Assembly: GCA_037384225.1 (NCBI GenBank)
Contig: JARROD010000075.1
Span: 1 to 26,765 of the forward strand
DNA from: JARROD01 sp037384225
Lineage (GTDB): Bacteria > Pseudomonadota > Gammaproteobacteria > Pseudomonadales > Cellvibrionaceae
Length of the DNA stretch: 26,765 nucleotides
Direction: 5' to 3'
The notes under the pieces were generated by a model that was given only the letters and a program-made list of their open reading frames with translations, had not been told where the DNA came from and did no database searches. Both the position numbers and the translations under genes were made by a program. This document shows positions 1-7,519 of the stretch, piece after piece; position 1 is the stretch's first letter; each line of letters opens with the position of its first letter.

Positions 1-91
1 AGGCCCCATGTGAGGGCGCTAGCGCCGCGAATGCCTGGAGCGGCTGGACGGAGCAACGCGGCCAGGGACAAAAAGGGGCGTGCTCTGTGCA

Positions 92-117
92 CCTAAATCT
101 CAAACGCTTTGGGTATA
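92..117 (+). repeat. 26-bp dispersed repeat, copy 1
   Basis: This 26-bp stretch (core AAACGCTTTGGGTATA) matches the reverse complement of 25177-25202 at 24 of 26 positions. It lies in the short non-coding stretch 1-183 downstream of tag. The rest of 1-183 shows no gene I can support. Two copies in one 27-kb window suggest an intergenic repeat family, which is an inference. Confidence 0.6.
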
Positions 118-183
118 TTAAGCCTGGTAACGGTCTGAAAGCAACTCCGAGCAGGATGTAATGACTGTGCAATTTGGGTGGCC

Positions 184-789
184 TTACGGTACTTTGAATT
201 TTTTCCTCGCCTTCTCAACCTTTACCCGTATGACGCAATCATCGATGTGATCGTTGATCAACCCCATTGCCTGCATGAATGCATAGACAGTGGTCGGTCC
301 AACAAACTTCCAGCCTCGTTTTTTCAAATCTTTAGCCAGGGTTATGGACTCTGCCGATGTTGATACGCTCTGAGGCTCTGCAAGTTGTTTCGCATCGGGT
401 TGGTAACGCCAGATGAAGGCTGCTAATGTGCCCTCCTGTTTAACGAACTCCTGCGCGCGCTGCGCATTGTTGATCACCGCTTCAATCTTACCGCGATGGC
501 GGACGATGCCCTCATCCTTGAGCAACCGGTTGATGTCTCTTTGGGTGAAACGGGCAATCCTGTCAAAATCAAAATCATGAAACGCAGCCCGAAAGTTCTC
601 GCGCTTGGCAAGGATAGTGCGCCAGCTTAATCCCGACTGAAAACCCTCCAAACACAATTTCTCAAATAAGCGGTAATCGTCACTGACGGGAAAACCCCAT
701 TCCGTATCGTGATAGTCAAGAAGCTCCGGCGCAGCATTGCACCAGCGGCAACGTTCTTTGCCATCGGGATCTGTTATCTTAGTACTCAT
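184..789 (-). CDS. tag: DNA-3-methyladenine glycosylase I
   Basis: This base-excision repair enzyme removes 3-methyladenine from alkylated DNA in the cytoplasm. The 201-aa product aligns by eye with E. coli Tag along its length: CRWC near residue 14, YHDTEWG at 26-32, CLEGFQSGLSW at 46-56, RHRGKIEAVI in the middle and KKRGWKFVGPTTVYAFMQA near the C-terminus. Family zinc ligands are recognisable as C14, H27 and the late NDHIDDC segment, and the family catalytic Glu corresponds to E48. The gene lies 45 bp downstream of a TetR regulator on the same strand and may share its promoter. Function is confident from the motifs; cotranscription is inferred. Confidence 0.96.
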   Translation of the reverse strand: MSTKITDPDGKERCRWCNAAPELLDYHDTEWGFPVSDDYRLFEKLCLEGFQSGLSWRTILAKRENFRAAFHDFDFDRIARFTQRDINRLLKDEGIVRHRGKIEAVINNAQRAQEFVKQEGTLAAFIWRYQPDAKQLAEPQSVSTSAESITLAKDLKKRGWKFVGPTTVYAFMQAMGLINDHIDDCVIRVKVEKARKKFKVP

Positions 790-834
790 AGATTGACAGC
801 CTTGCTGTTAAACATTAACGAGAAAGTCGAACTG

Positions 835-1413
835 TTAGGGTGTTGCCTTGACGGACATGGCATCAAGCCAGTCGCACATCTTGTCTACTTCCTGTTTCAC
901 ATATTTGTAGTCATTAAAAGCATTACTCAACGTCGCCACCCCCTGACTCCAGGACAGAACGCGCATAGCCAATGCATCGGCATCCTGCGAGTGGCCAAGC
1001 AGACTAAACTGTTTTTTCAGCCACCGCCGAAAGAGTGTAAAAACCTTATTGGCCTCGTCTTTCGATGTATGGTTCAACTTTGCGAGTTCCGTACACAAGG
1101 TGCCGACAGGACATCCGTAGCTCTTGATCATTAACCAGTTTGTGAGAAGGATTTTGATGTAACTCTTGATACGGTCTTTCGGCGTCGCTCCCTCCTCTTC
1201 CCAATCCGCCAACATGTGTTGCGTCCTGTCCAGGCGGGTTTTAATGACGGCATCAAGAATGTCATCCTTGGTCTTGAAATGATGGTAAAAATTGCCGCGT
1301 GAGATACTCACCACCTTGGCGATATCGGCAAAGGATGTATGCTCAAAACCTTGCCGATAAAACAAATCATCGGCGGCCTCCACAATCTGTTGCCGTCTCG
1401 CACCGTGTCCCAT
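835..1413 (-). CDS. TetR/AcrR-family transcriptional regulator
   Basis: This 192-aa one-component regulator has an N-terminal TetR helix-turn-helix at about residues 8-55, with the typical sequence FADIAKVVSISRGNFYHHFK followed by KDDILDAVI. The C-terminal ligand domain is of the class with conserved GCPVGTLCTEL (about 100-110). The ligand is not predictable. Two 17-bp matching dyads lie just upstream, one inside its own promoter, which argues for autorepression. The only neighbour on the same strand is tag, and no divergent partner gene is visible, which is unusual for this family. Confidence 0.93.
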   Translation of the reverse strand: MGHGARRQQIVEAADDLFYRQGFEHTSFADIAKVVSISRGNFYHHFKTKDDILDAVIKTRLDRTQHMLADWEEEGATPKDRIKSYIKILLTNWLMIKSYGCPVGTLCTELAKLNHTSKDEANKVFTLFRRWLKKQFSLLGHSQDADALAMRVLSWSQGVATLSNAFNDYKYVKQEVDKMCDWLDAMSVKATP

Positions 1414-1471
1414 AACGTAATCTCTTTAGGCGACTTGCTCTTGGCCATAGGCCGGATCACAGAGCCACACC

Positions 1472-1488
1472 TAGGACGAGCGCCCTAG
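1472..1488. promoter_or_regulatory. Putative TetR operator 1
   Basis: The 17-bp imperfect palindrome TAGGACGAGCGCCCTAG lies 58 bp upstream of the tetR start codon, downstream of the predicted transcription start. It matches operator 2 at 15 of 17 positions. Binding by the adjacent TetR protein is inferred from position and symmetry. Confidence 0.7.
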
Positions 1489-1501
1489 TTTAGTTTTGGA
1501 G

Positions 1502-1530
1502 ATATTAGGACGACTGCCCTAGATTGTCAA
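1502..1530 (-). promoter_or_regulatory. Sigma70 promoter of tetR(-tag)
   Basis: On the minus strand a perfect -35 TTGACA (1525-1530) and a -10 TAATAT (1502-1507) are separated by exactly 17 bp. The promoter reads towards tetR. Operator 2 fills the spacer, so a bound repressor would block RNA polymerase. Confidence 0.8.
1506..1522. promoter_or_regulatory. Putative TetR operator 2
   Basis: The palindrome TAGGACGACTGCCCTAG occupies the -35/-10 spacer of the tetR promoter and overlaps the -10 by two bases. Its centre is 34 bp from that of operator 1, close to three helical turns, so two dimers could bind roughly the same face of the helix. Confidence 0.7.
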
Positions 1531-1865
1531 TTGAAAGCGGCGATATATCGGCGTATTTCATCTGCGCGCTCCGCGCGCCGGTACTGGCAATGCCTTATTG
1601 CAATTGCTGCAATCAAGGGCAGCCCGGGCCAAAGCCGATATCGCAGCGGGAAACATTGTCGATGGTGAATCATTTTTTAATGACTTGGAATCCGGTCAGC
1701 ACGACTGATCATTACATCTAACAGTTTTCTGACAAGGGTCTTATCGTGCCCAATTATCGCTTAACTCGCCTTACTGCCCGACGGAAAAAATGTCAAGAAA
1801 TAAAAACTACGGAACCGAGGAAAAATAGAATTTTGTAAAATTGGTAATCTACTGATAGGCAAATT
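1531..1865. other. Intergenic region without a supported gene
   Basis: These 335 bp lie between the tetR promoter and the tRNA-Gly gene. A 65-codon plus-strand reading frame at 1524-1721 has no recognisable domain, no ribosome-binding site and an unremarkable composition. I see no RNA gene or clear terminator. The stretch could be the remnant of a lost TetR target gene, but nothing in it proves that. Confidence 0.5.
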
Positions 1866-1941
<76 letters not shown>

Positions 1942-1945
1942 TAAA

Positions 1946-2021
1946 TGGCGTCCCCTAGGGGAGTCGAACCCCTGTTACCGCCGTGAAAGGGCGGTGTCCT
2001 AGGCCTCTAGACGAAGGGGAC
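1946..2021 (-). tRNA. tRNA-Glu (TTC)
   Basis: The 76-nt minus-strand gene starts GTCCCCTTCGTCTAGAGG and ends GGGGACGCCA with an encoded CCA. The anticodon loop is CTTTCAC (anticodon TTC) and the T-loop is GTTCGACTC. It is the first gene of a Glu-Gly tRNA operon. Confidence 0.98.
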
Positions 2022-2061
2022 CCAGTACTTCTCAGTGACTGCGTCATCAGAAGTGGGGCGC

Positions 2062-2090
2062 ATTCTAAGTAGCCCCGGGCGACCTGTCAA
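2062..2090 (-). promoter_or_regulatory. tRNA operon promoter
   Basis: On the minus strand, a perfect -35 TTGACA (2085-2090) and a -10 TAGAAT (2062-2067) are separated by 17 bp. The GC-rich discriminator CGCCCCAC (2054-2061) follows, the type linked to stringent (ppGpp) control of stable RNA. It lies about 40 bp upstream of tRNA-Glu. Confidence 0.9.
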
Positions 2091-2233
2091 CACCTTTAAC
2101 GACTTATTTTAATTTTTTTGGAAACAAGGACTTAGAGGCAATTCCTGCCTCCTTTTCCACTTGACAACAACTACCCAATGGCATTATGTGCTAAAGTTTG
2201 CAAGCCGACCGCCAAGTCGCTAGCATAAGCATC

Positions 2234-3025
2234 ATGTCATCCATATATATCGCTGCAATTATAGTCATCGCCCTGGTCGTACTGGTCTGTTACGCCTTTG
2301 TCTCTCAGTCCCTGGAGCAAAAGCGCAAGCAAAAGCAGCGGCTTATGACGGCGCTGAAATCCCGCCTGCGTGACTTTAAATACATGCTCAAAGGCTTTCC
2401 TGCCGATTTTCTGCCCAAAGAGCTGGTGATTCTGGTTCACCGCTGCCTGATCGACGTTTACGAGCAGCTGGCGCACATCGAGCCTAAAGAGCCCCTCTAC
2501 AAGGAAGAGCTGAACCTGTACAGCAAACAGATGCAGGAAGCACTGCAAAAACCCAACACGGCCAAAGCCAAACCACTGCAGAACATCCAGCAGATCAAAG
2601 AGGTTCGCCAGCACCTAAAAGAACTGAATACGTTTGTCGCCCACTTGGAACAGCGCGGCACGCTCACCACCAACCAGGCGGACATACACCGCCAGCAGAT
2701 TAAACAACTCATCATCCAGATTTCAGTGGATGCCTATATCCTCCACGCCAAAGACGCTCAGCAAAACGACAAAGCACGCCTGGCCCTGCACTACTACAAC
2801 CTGGCCAGCAAACTGCTGGCCCGGGAAAACGCCAACGGCGCCTACCAAAAACAACTGGCTAATCTCTCCGCGATTACCGCCCAAATTGAAGCCAAACTGG
2901 CTGCCGAAGAACCCGACCACAAAGAATCAGAAGAACAGAAGGCTGAAAAAGACGCCGTCACCCAGGCCTGGGAAAACTTTGCCGAAGGCGACAAGAGCTG
3001 GAAAAAGAAACACCTCTACGACTAG
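2234..3025 (+). CDS. Membrane-anchored coiled-coil hypothetical protein
   Basis: This 263-aa protein has one N-terminal transmembrane helix (about residues 4-24, IYIAAIIVIALVVLVCYAFV). A basic juxtamembrane stretch (EQKRKQKQR) and a long helical, charged cytoplasmic part follow. The C-terminal third (LALHYYNLASKLL) is reminiscent of a TPR-like helical hairpin, and the tail is rich in E and K. I chose the ATG at 2234 because it places the membrane helix at the N-terminus; a TTG at 2198 would add 12 residues of no recognisable character. A TTGACA at 2161 may be a -35 element but its -10 is poor. I do not recognise a function. The gene ends 4 bp from the convergent DUF1499 gene. Confidence 0.8.
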   Translation: MSSIYIAAIIVIALVVLVCYAFVSQSLEQKRKQKQRLMTALKSRLRDFKYMLKGFPADFLPKELVILVHRCLIDVYEQLAHIEPKEPLYKEELNLYSKQMQEALQKPNTAKAKPLQNIQQIKEVRQHLKELNTFVAHLEQRGTLTTNQADIHRQQIKQLIIQISVDAYILHAKDAQQNDKARLALHYYNLASKLLARENANGAYQKQLANLSAITAQIEAKLAAEEPDHKESEEQKAEKDAVTQAWENFAEGDKSWKKKHLYD

Positions 3026-3029
3026 CCTA

Positions 3030-3764
3030 TTACCCGGCTTCAAAAGCCGCCTGAAAGCGCGCTATACGGGCCGCATTGGCCCCCAGGTCACTGACACCGA
3101 CCCGGGATACCGAACGCATATCAACACGGCTCCCCTCCCCGTCCACACTGACCCGAATAACCACATCGTCTTTAAAACCAAACACAGAAGAGGTATCCAC
3201 CGCTTCGATAATGCCCGCTTCCATATCCTCCCTCAGCACTCGCCAGCCAAGTTTTTTCACCGTCGCCAGACTGTGTTTGTAGGCCTCGATATAGTCTCTA
3301 TGGCTCAGTAGGGGTTTGATGTTGGGATAGGCCCGCTCCTGTATACTGGCCACGCCTTGAGAGTAATCCAGCGAGTTTTCCCCCTCCCCGCGCTCCCGGC
3401 GCGCGGCGACAAATTGCGGTGGGCTATGGGTATCGGTCGTGATGTCGTGAATCGGCGGCGACCCCAATCGGCCCGGGCCTACCATAGACAATACCGCCAG
3501 CACCGGCACCACGCCAATGACAGCACTTACCCCGGCGTAAGCCCGGTGTTGCCGCGCCGGTTTAAACCAGCTCCAAATTAAAACCAGAGCCGCTGCAAAA
3601 CCGACCACCGAAGCACCTAACAACGCCAGACCAAAGCTGCCAAACGCAACTCTAAAGGGTACCAGCTGAAAGCGGGTTGCACATACTCCGAACAGCAACG
3701 ATAAAATCAACAGTCCCTGCAATTTCAACAACCAGTGGGTCCAGGGTTTGGGGGCTGTGCTCAT
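3030..3764 (-). CDS. DUF1499 family membrane protein
   Basis: The 244-aa product has three hydrophobic segments in its first 105 residues (LQGLLILSLLFGV; FGLALLGASVVGFAAALVLI; AVIGVVPVLAVLSMVG). A DUF1499 domain follows, with typical LGSPPIHDITTD, an AYKHSLATVKKLGWRVL helix, and DDVVIRVSVDGEGSRVDMRSVSRVGVSDLGANAARI at the end. The biochemical role of DUF1499 is not established. I chose the ATG at 3764 because GAGAGA precedes it; another ATG at 3794 has no ribosome-binding site. msrB lies 76 bp upstream on the same strand, so the two may be cotranscribed. Confidence 0.88.
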   Translation of the reverse strand: MSTAPKPWTHWLLKLQGLLILSLLFGVCATRFQLVPFRVAFGSFGLALLGASVVGFAAALVLIWSWFKPARQHRAYAGVSAVIGVVPVLAVLSMVGPGRLGSPPIHDITTDTHSPPQFVAARRERGEGENSLDYSQGVASIQERAYPNIKPLLSHRDYIEAYKHSLATVKKLGWRVLREDMEAGIIEAVDTSSVFGFKDDVVIRVSVDGEGSRVDMRSVSRVGVSDLGANAARIARFQAAFEAG

Positions 3765-3839
3765 AGATATCTCTCTTGTGTGTGTTTCTGTCATTAATGG
3801 GGAGCTGAAGTGCCAGGCTGTCGGCCTCCGGTTGAAATT

Positions 3840-4256
3840 TCAGCCGTCCTGTTCCCGATCGTGATCCGGCTGCAAACTCAGGGAGGCGGAATTAATACAG
3901 TAGCGCTGCCCGGTGGGCAAGGGCCCGTCGGGAAACAGGTGCCCCAGATGGCAGCCACATTTGTCGCACATGACTTCAACCCGCTCCATCCCCAGACTGG
4001 TATCGCTGACCTTGCGAATGACAGGCTCCGCAATCGGGGCATAAAAACTCGGCCAGCCGGACCCCGAGTCATACTTTGTGCCGGCCTCAAACAGCGGTTC
4101 GCCGCAGCAGCGGCATAGATAGACTCCCTTGTCCTTACAATCCCAGTAAGCACCGGTGAAGGCCGGCTCTGTGCCCTTCTGCCGGCAGATCCGATATTCC
4201 TCCGCTGTCAATTGTTGACGCCAGTAAGCGTCGTCTTTTTGGTATCGATCTGTCAT
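3840..4256 (-). CDS. msrB: Peptide-methionine (R)-S-oxide reductase
   Basis: MsrB reduces methionine-R-sulfoxide in proteins, using thioredoxin, as part of oxidative damage repair. The 138-aa protein has the full domain: YRICRQKGTEPAFTGAYWD, the zinc site C48-x2-C51 and C97-x2-C100, GSGWPSFY at 65-72, and catalytic C120 in RYCINSASL. There is no signal peptide, so it is cytoplasmic. It is divergent from alaA with 138 bp between them, and the DUF1499 gene follows it on the same strand. Confidence 0.97.
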   Translation of the reverse strand: MTDRYQKDDAYWRQQLTAEEYRICRQKGTEPAFTGAYWDCKDKGVYLCRCCGEPLFEAGTKYDSGSGWPSFYAPIAEPVIRKVSDTSLGMERVEVMCDKCGCHLGHLFPDGPLPTGQRYCINSASLSLQPDHDREQDG

Positions 4257-4394
4257 AATCTGCGCCCTGAATATTCAAGCTGCTCCGGGTGGTTATAAAC
4301 GGTTTAGCGGTCTGTAAATGAGCTATCTAAAAAGCAGCCTAAAGAAAGCTGCTGAAAAAGCTACCCAAAAAAGTACAGAGTCATACTACTGCAA

Positions 4395-5609
4395 ATGGAC
4401 AAGATTGATAAATCCCGCAAACTGGACGACGTGTGTTACGACATTCGCGGCCCGGTACTGGACCATGCCCACCGGCTCGAGGAGGAGGGTCACCGGATCC
4501 TGAAGCTCAATATCGGCAACCCGGCGCCGTTTGGTTTCGAAGCCCCCGACGAAATTATTCTCGACGTTATCTACAACCTTCGCCATGCCCAGGGCTACAC
4601 AGAGTCACGCGGTTTGTTCGCCGCCCGCAAGGCAGTGATGCAGGAATGCCAGCGCCTGAATATTACCCATGTCGAAATCGATGATATTTACCTGGGCAAC
4701 GGTGTCAGCGAGTTGATCGTTATGGCCATGCAGGCGCTGCTGAACAATGGCGATGAAGTGCTGGTGCCGGCACCGGACTACCCGCTGTGGACCGCGGCGA
4801 TCAATCTCGCCGGCGGCAAACCAATCCATTACCACTGTGATGAGCAGTCCGACTGGTTTCCGGATATCAACGATATCGCCAATAAAATCACCGACAAAAC
4901 CCGCGGCATTGTCGTTATCAACCCCAACAACCCCACCGGCGCCGTTTACAGCCGCGATCTGCTGGAACAAATTGTGGAACTGGCGCGGGCCAAAAACCTG
5001 ATTATTTTCGCCGACGAAATTTACAGCAAAATACTCTACGACGATGCCGAATTTGTTTCTCTGGGCAGCCTGGCAACGGATATCTTATGCGTGACCTTTA
5101 ACGGTCTGTCCAAAGCCTACCGTTTGGCGGGATTCCGCTCCGGCTGGATGGTGGTCAGCGGCGCCAAGCACCGGGCCCAAGACTACTGCGCCGGTATTGA
5201 GATGCTGGCTTCCATGCGTATGTGCGCCAATGTGCCGGCCATGTTTGCTGTACAAACGGCGCTCGGCGGTTATCAGAGTATCCAGGAGCTGATCCTTCCC
5301 GGTGGACGTCTGCGGGAGCAGCGCGACATCGCCTGGAAAATGCTCAACGATATTCCCGGCGTCTCCTGCGTAAAACCTTCGGGGGCGCTTTATCTGTTTC
5401 CGAAACTGGATCTGGATATTCACAAAATTAAAGACGACGAACAACTGGTGCTGGATTTTTTGATCGAAGAAAAAATCCTGCTGGTGCAGGGCACTGCTTT
5501 TAACTGGCCGCGCCCGGACCACTTCCGGATCGTGTTTCTACCGCGTAGCGATGATCTGACCCACGCTATCGAAAAGTTGGGAGAATTTCTGCAACGTTAT
5601 TCCCAGTAG
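4395..5609 (+). CDS. alaA: Alanine-synthesising aminotransferase AlaA
   Basis: This is a fold-type I, PLP-dependent aminotransferase of 404 aa that makes alanine from pyruvate and glutamate. The N-terminus KLDDVCYDIRGPVLDHAHRL and LNIGNPAPFGFEAPD are characteristic of AlaA (YfbQ). NPNNPTG is at 177-183, FADEIYSKILYD at 205-216, the PLP lysine is K240 in GLSKAYRLAGFRSGW, and the late FRIVFLP holds the carboxylate-binding arginine. The length matches E. coli AlaA (405 aa). The 138-bp upstream region contains a small hairpin (AGCAGC...GCTGCT), but I see no strong promoter or ribosome-binding site. The next gene starts 14 bp after its stop. Confidence 0.95.
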   Translation: MDKIDKSRKLDDVCYDIRGPVLDHAHRLEEEGHRILKLNIGNPAPFGFEAPDEIILDVIYNLRHAQGYTESRGLFAARKAVMQECQRLNITHVEIDDIYLGNGVSELIVMAMQALLNNGDEVLVPAPDYPLWTAAINLAGGKPIHYHCDEQSDWFPDINDIANKITDKTRGIVVINPNNPTGAVYSRDLLEQIVELARAKNLIIFADEIYSKILYDDAEFVSLGSLATDILCVTFNGLSKAYRLAGFRSGWMVVSGAKHRAQDYCAGIEMLASMRMCANVPAMFAVQTALGGYQSIQELILPGGRLREQRDIAWKMLNDIPGVSCVKPSGALYLFPKLDLDIHKIKDDEQLVLDFLIEEKILLVQGTAFNWPRPDHFRIVFLPRSDDLTHAIEKLGEFLQRYSQ

Positions 5610-5610
5610 G

Positions 5611-5640
5611 CCAGATAGTCCCATGCCAGATAGTCCCATG
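5611..5640 (+). repeat. 15-bp tandem duplication carrying the start codon
   Basis: CCAGATAGTCCCATG occurs twice in direct succession (5611-5625 and 5626-5640). Each copy ends in an in-frame ATG, so the downstream gene has two equivalent start codons five codons apart. The identity of the copies suggests a recent slippage event. Confidence 0.9.
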
Positions 5641-6093
5641 AGTGATATCCACATCGATGATTTCTACAAGGATGCAGCCAAAATACTGGTTCAGCTCTAC
5701 AGCTGCTTCCCCCGCAAAACCCTTTTATTCGTGGAGGATATTGCCGGGCCCGATGATCCGGATGAGTTCGGCATCCACAGCGCGCGCCACCAGGCCTGTT
5801 TCGGTGCAATGATCTGGCTTGCAGAGTCCGGCTACATTACTTACCAGGAAACGATTCGCCAGGAGGCCCTGGATCAGGCCTGCCTGACCCACAAAGCCTT
5901 CACCTTACTGGCAACCCGAGCCACGTTTACCCCCGCCGATAAAGACGAGCTTACCAGCGGTGTTCCGGATTCGGTGAAAACCCTCACCCAGAGCAATATC
6001 CACCAGCTGCGCGAAGCATTGAAAACCCAAGCCTCTTGCGCTATTGGCCAGGCCGTGCGCCAGTTGATGATACAGTCCCGGCACCACTACTGA
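5623..6093 (+). CDS. Conserved hypothetical protein, 156 aa
   Basis: This small acidic, helical cytoplasmic protein has no signal peptide or membrane segment. Visible features are FYKDAAKILVQLYSCFPRK near the N-terminus, ACFGAMIWLAESGYITY in the middle (resembling a winged-helix-like 'gene level, treatable by growth' segment, but not assignable), and a basic C-terminus. I do not recognise the family. It follows alaA by 14 bp and is probably cotranscribed with it. Start codons at 5623 and 5638 come from the 15-bp duplication, and neither has a good ribosome-binding site, which suggests coupling to alaA. Its last 53 bp overlap the convergent pectate lyase gene. Confidence 0.8.
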   Translation: MPDSPMSDIHIDDFYKDAAKILVQLYSCFPRKTLLFVEDIAGPDDPDEFGIHSARHQACFGAMIWLAESGYITYQETIRQEALDQACLTHKAFTLLATRATFTPADKDELTSGVPDSVKTLTQSNIHQLREALKTQASCAIGQAVRQLMIQSRHHY

Positions 6094-7519
6094 GGCTGGT
6101 GTGAAACGCCCCCAGCGCATTTAAATACACCTCCAGGTTGGTGTAATTTTTGTCCAGGTCAAAACCGTTGGGGTCCTGCACTTTTTTCTTCCGCTCCCAC
6201 TGATCGGGCATACCATCTTTGTCAGTGTCAGTGGGTGCGGTACGCCCGGGCGCACCGCCGAGGGATTTGCCATAGGTTTCCCAGTCCGGAATCACCTGCT
6301 TAACGCTGTCGATAATACCGTTGCCGTGAACGGCCTTGCGCTTTGCTACATCGTCGATAATTTCCCGGTCCACCCAATCGAGGTAAAAGCCGAAGGCGTT
6401 GCGGTTGGCACCGACTTCGCGCTGTTTGATTAACAGCGCATAAGCCTGCTCGGCGGTGTGGGTTTGCCGATAGGACGGCTCATCAAACCAGGCTACATCG
6501 CTTTCGTCGAAGGCCCTATCGGCCAACGGCTTGACATTATCGCCGCCCTTCAAAAGGGCGATACCCTCATCGCCGTGCAAATGTTTCACAGTCAGGTGAT
6601 CCATGATGTTGCCGTCGATATATCCCCTGCCGAAGGCACCGTTGCGCTTGTTGGGGTAGAACTTAAATATGGTTTTAGTCGCGTAATTTTTGGTCGCCGG
6701 ACCGGTTCGATAATAGCTGTTGATCAGGTTGAACTGACCTTCTTCACTGCCGTAGGCACTGAGCCACTCCCAGTTGTAGATGACATTGTTGCGCAGGTCC
6801 ACCAGTTCCAGTTTTTTCTCGTAGGGCGGGCGCATCCGGTAACCGTTGATACGCGGGTTGCGACCGGCGTTGTGGGCCAGCAGGTTGTGGTGGAAGGAGA
6901 CGCCGGCCCCACCCCAAATGCCGCCAAAACCGTGGTCACCGTCAGAGTGGCTGGCCCGGTTCAGCGCCTGGGCGATAATGCTGTATTGCAGGGTAAAATG
7001 TACATTGTGGTAAAAGCTGGCGACCTCATCTACGCTCCAACTCATGGAGCAGTGATCGAAAATCACGTTTCTCACTTTGTAGGCGCCGACGGTATCCTCA
7101 TCGTTATACCGGAAGCGCATATAGCGGATAATCACATCGTCGGCTCTGACCAGGGTTGCCGCCCCCCGCAACACAATGCCGCCGGGGGAAGTCTGCCCGG
7201 CGATGGTGATATTGCCATTGCGGATATTGAGATCCCCATCCAGGTTAATGATACCCGAGACAGCAAACACCACTGTGCGCGGCCCCTTGGCTTCAACCGC
7301 ATGGCGCAGGGTCCCGGGGGCGGGATCGCGCCGGGAATCCTCCAGCGAGGTCACCACATAGACATCGCCACCGCGCCCCCCCTTGGCAAAGCGGCCGTAG
7401 CCATCAGCTTCGGGGAAAGCCAGCGTCCGGGCCTGTGTGCAGCCGTTGAGCAGCATCAACCCCAGCAGACCGGCGCAGAATATCNNNNNNNNNNNATTCT
7501 TTAATAAAGTCAATAGCAT
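6041..7519 (-). CDS. Polysaccharide lyase family 1 pectate lyase, lipoprotein
   Basis: The protein (about 492 aa, with 11 Ns) is a predicted lipoprotein: hydrophobic stretch IFCAGLLGLMLLNGC with lipobox LNGC. The mature part begins with the PL1-like LAFPEADGYGRFAKGGRGG. Beta-helix pectate lyase features follow: VVFAVSGIINL, ITIAGQTSPGGI, IIRYMRFRYND, FDHCSMSWSVDE and NNVIYNW. The family cleaves polygalacturonate by Ca2+-dependent beta-elimination. Near the C-terminus, TDTDKDGMPDQWE is a thrombospondin-type-3-like calcium loop. Its ATG abuts the stop of the NAD-kinase-like gene (TAGATG), so translation is probably coupled. The exact substrate is not determined. Confidence 0.9.
   Translation of the reverse strand: MLLTLLKNXXXXIFCAGLLGLMLLNGCTQARTLAFPEADGYGRFAKGGRGGDVYVVTSLEDSRRDPAPGTLRHAVEAKGPRTVVFAVSGIINLDGDLNIRNGNITIAGQTSPGGIVLRGAATLVRADDVIIRYMRFRYNDEDTVGAYKVRNVIFDHCSMSWSVDEVASFYHNVHFTLQYSIIAQALNRASHSDGDHGFGGIWGGAGVSFHHNLLAHNAGRNPRINGYRMRPPYEKKLELVDLRNNVIYNWEWLSAYGSEEGQFNLINSYYRTGPATKNYATKTIFKFYPNKRNGAFGRGYIDGNIMDHLTVKHLHGDEGIALLKGGDNVKPLADRAFDESDVAWFDEPSYRQTHTAEQAYALLIKQREVGANRNAFGFYLDWVDREIIDDVAKRKAVHGNGIIDSVKQVIPDWETYGKSLGGAPGRTAPTDTDKDGMPDQWERKKKVQDPNGFDLDKNYTNLEVYLNALGAFHTSLSSGAGTVSSTGARPGQ
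7485..7495. other. Assembly gap of 11 N in the lyase signal peptide
   Basis: Eleven undetermined bases lie in the signal-peptide codons of the pectate lyase. The frame is consistent on both sides if the gap length is right, because the upstream ATG and the lipobox fall in one frame. Confidence 0.95.

Noticed and set aside
3..161. Open plus-strand frame of 52 codons entering from the left edge
   Set aside because: No recognisable domain, no start seen, and it runs through the 26-bp dispersed repeat; likely chance.
1524..1721. 65-aa plus-strand frame opposite tetR
   Set aside because: No ribosome-binding site, no domain and unusual composition; could be a remnant but cannot be supported as a gene.
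3035..3049. Small hairpin CGGCTT-CAA-AAGCCG at the convergent gene ends
   Set aside because: Only 6 bp and no T-tract; inside the DUF1499 coding region.
6458..7504. Long plus-strand frame of 348 aa opposite the pectate lyase
   Set aside because: It is a shadow frame of a clear PL1 gene on the other strand and shows no domain.
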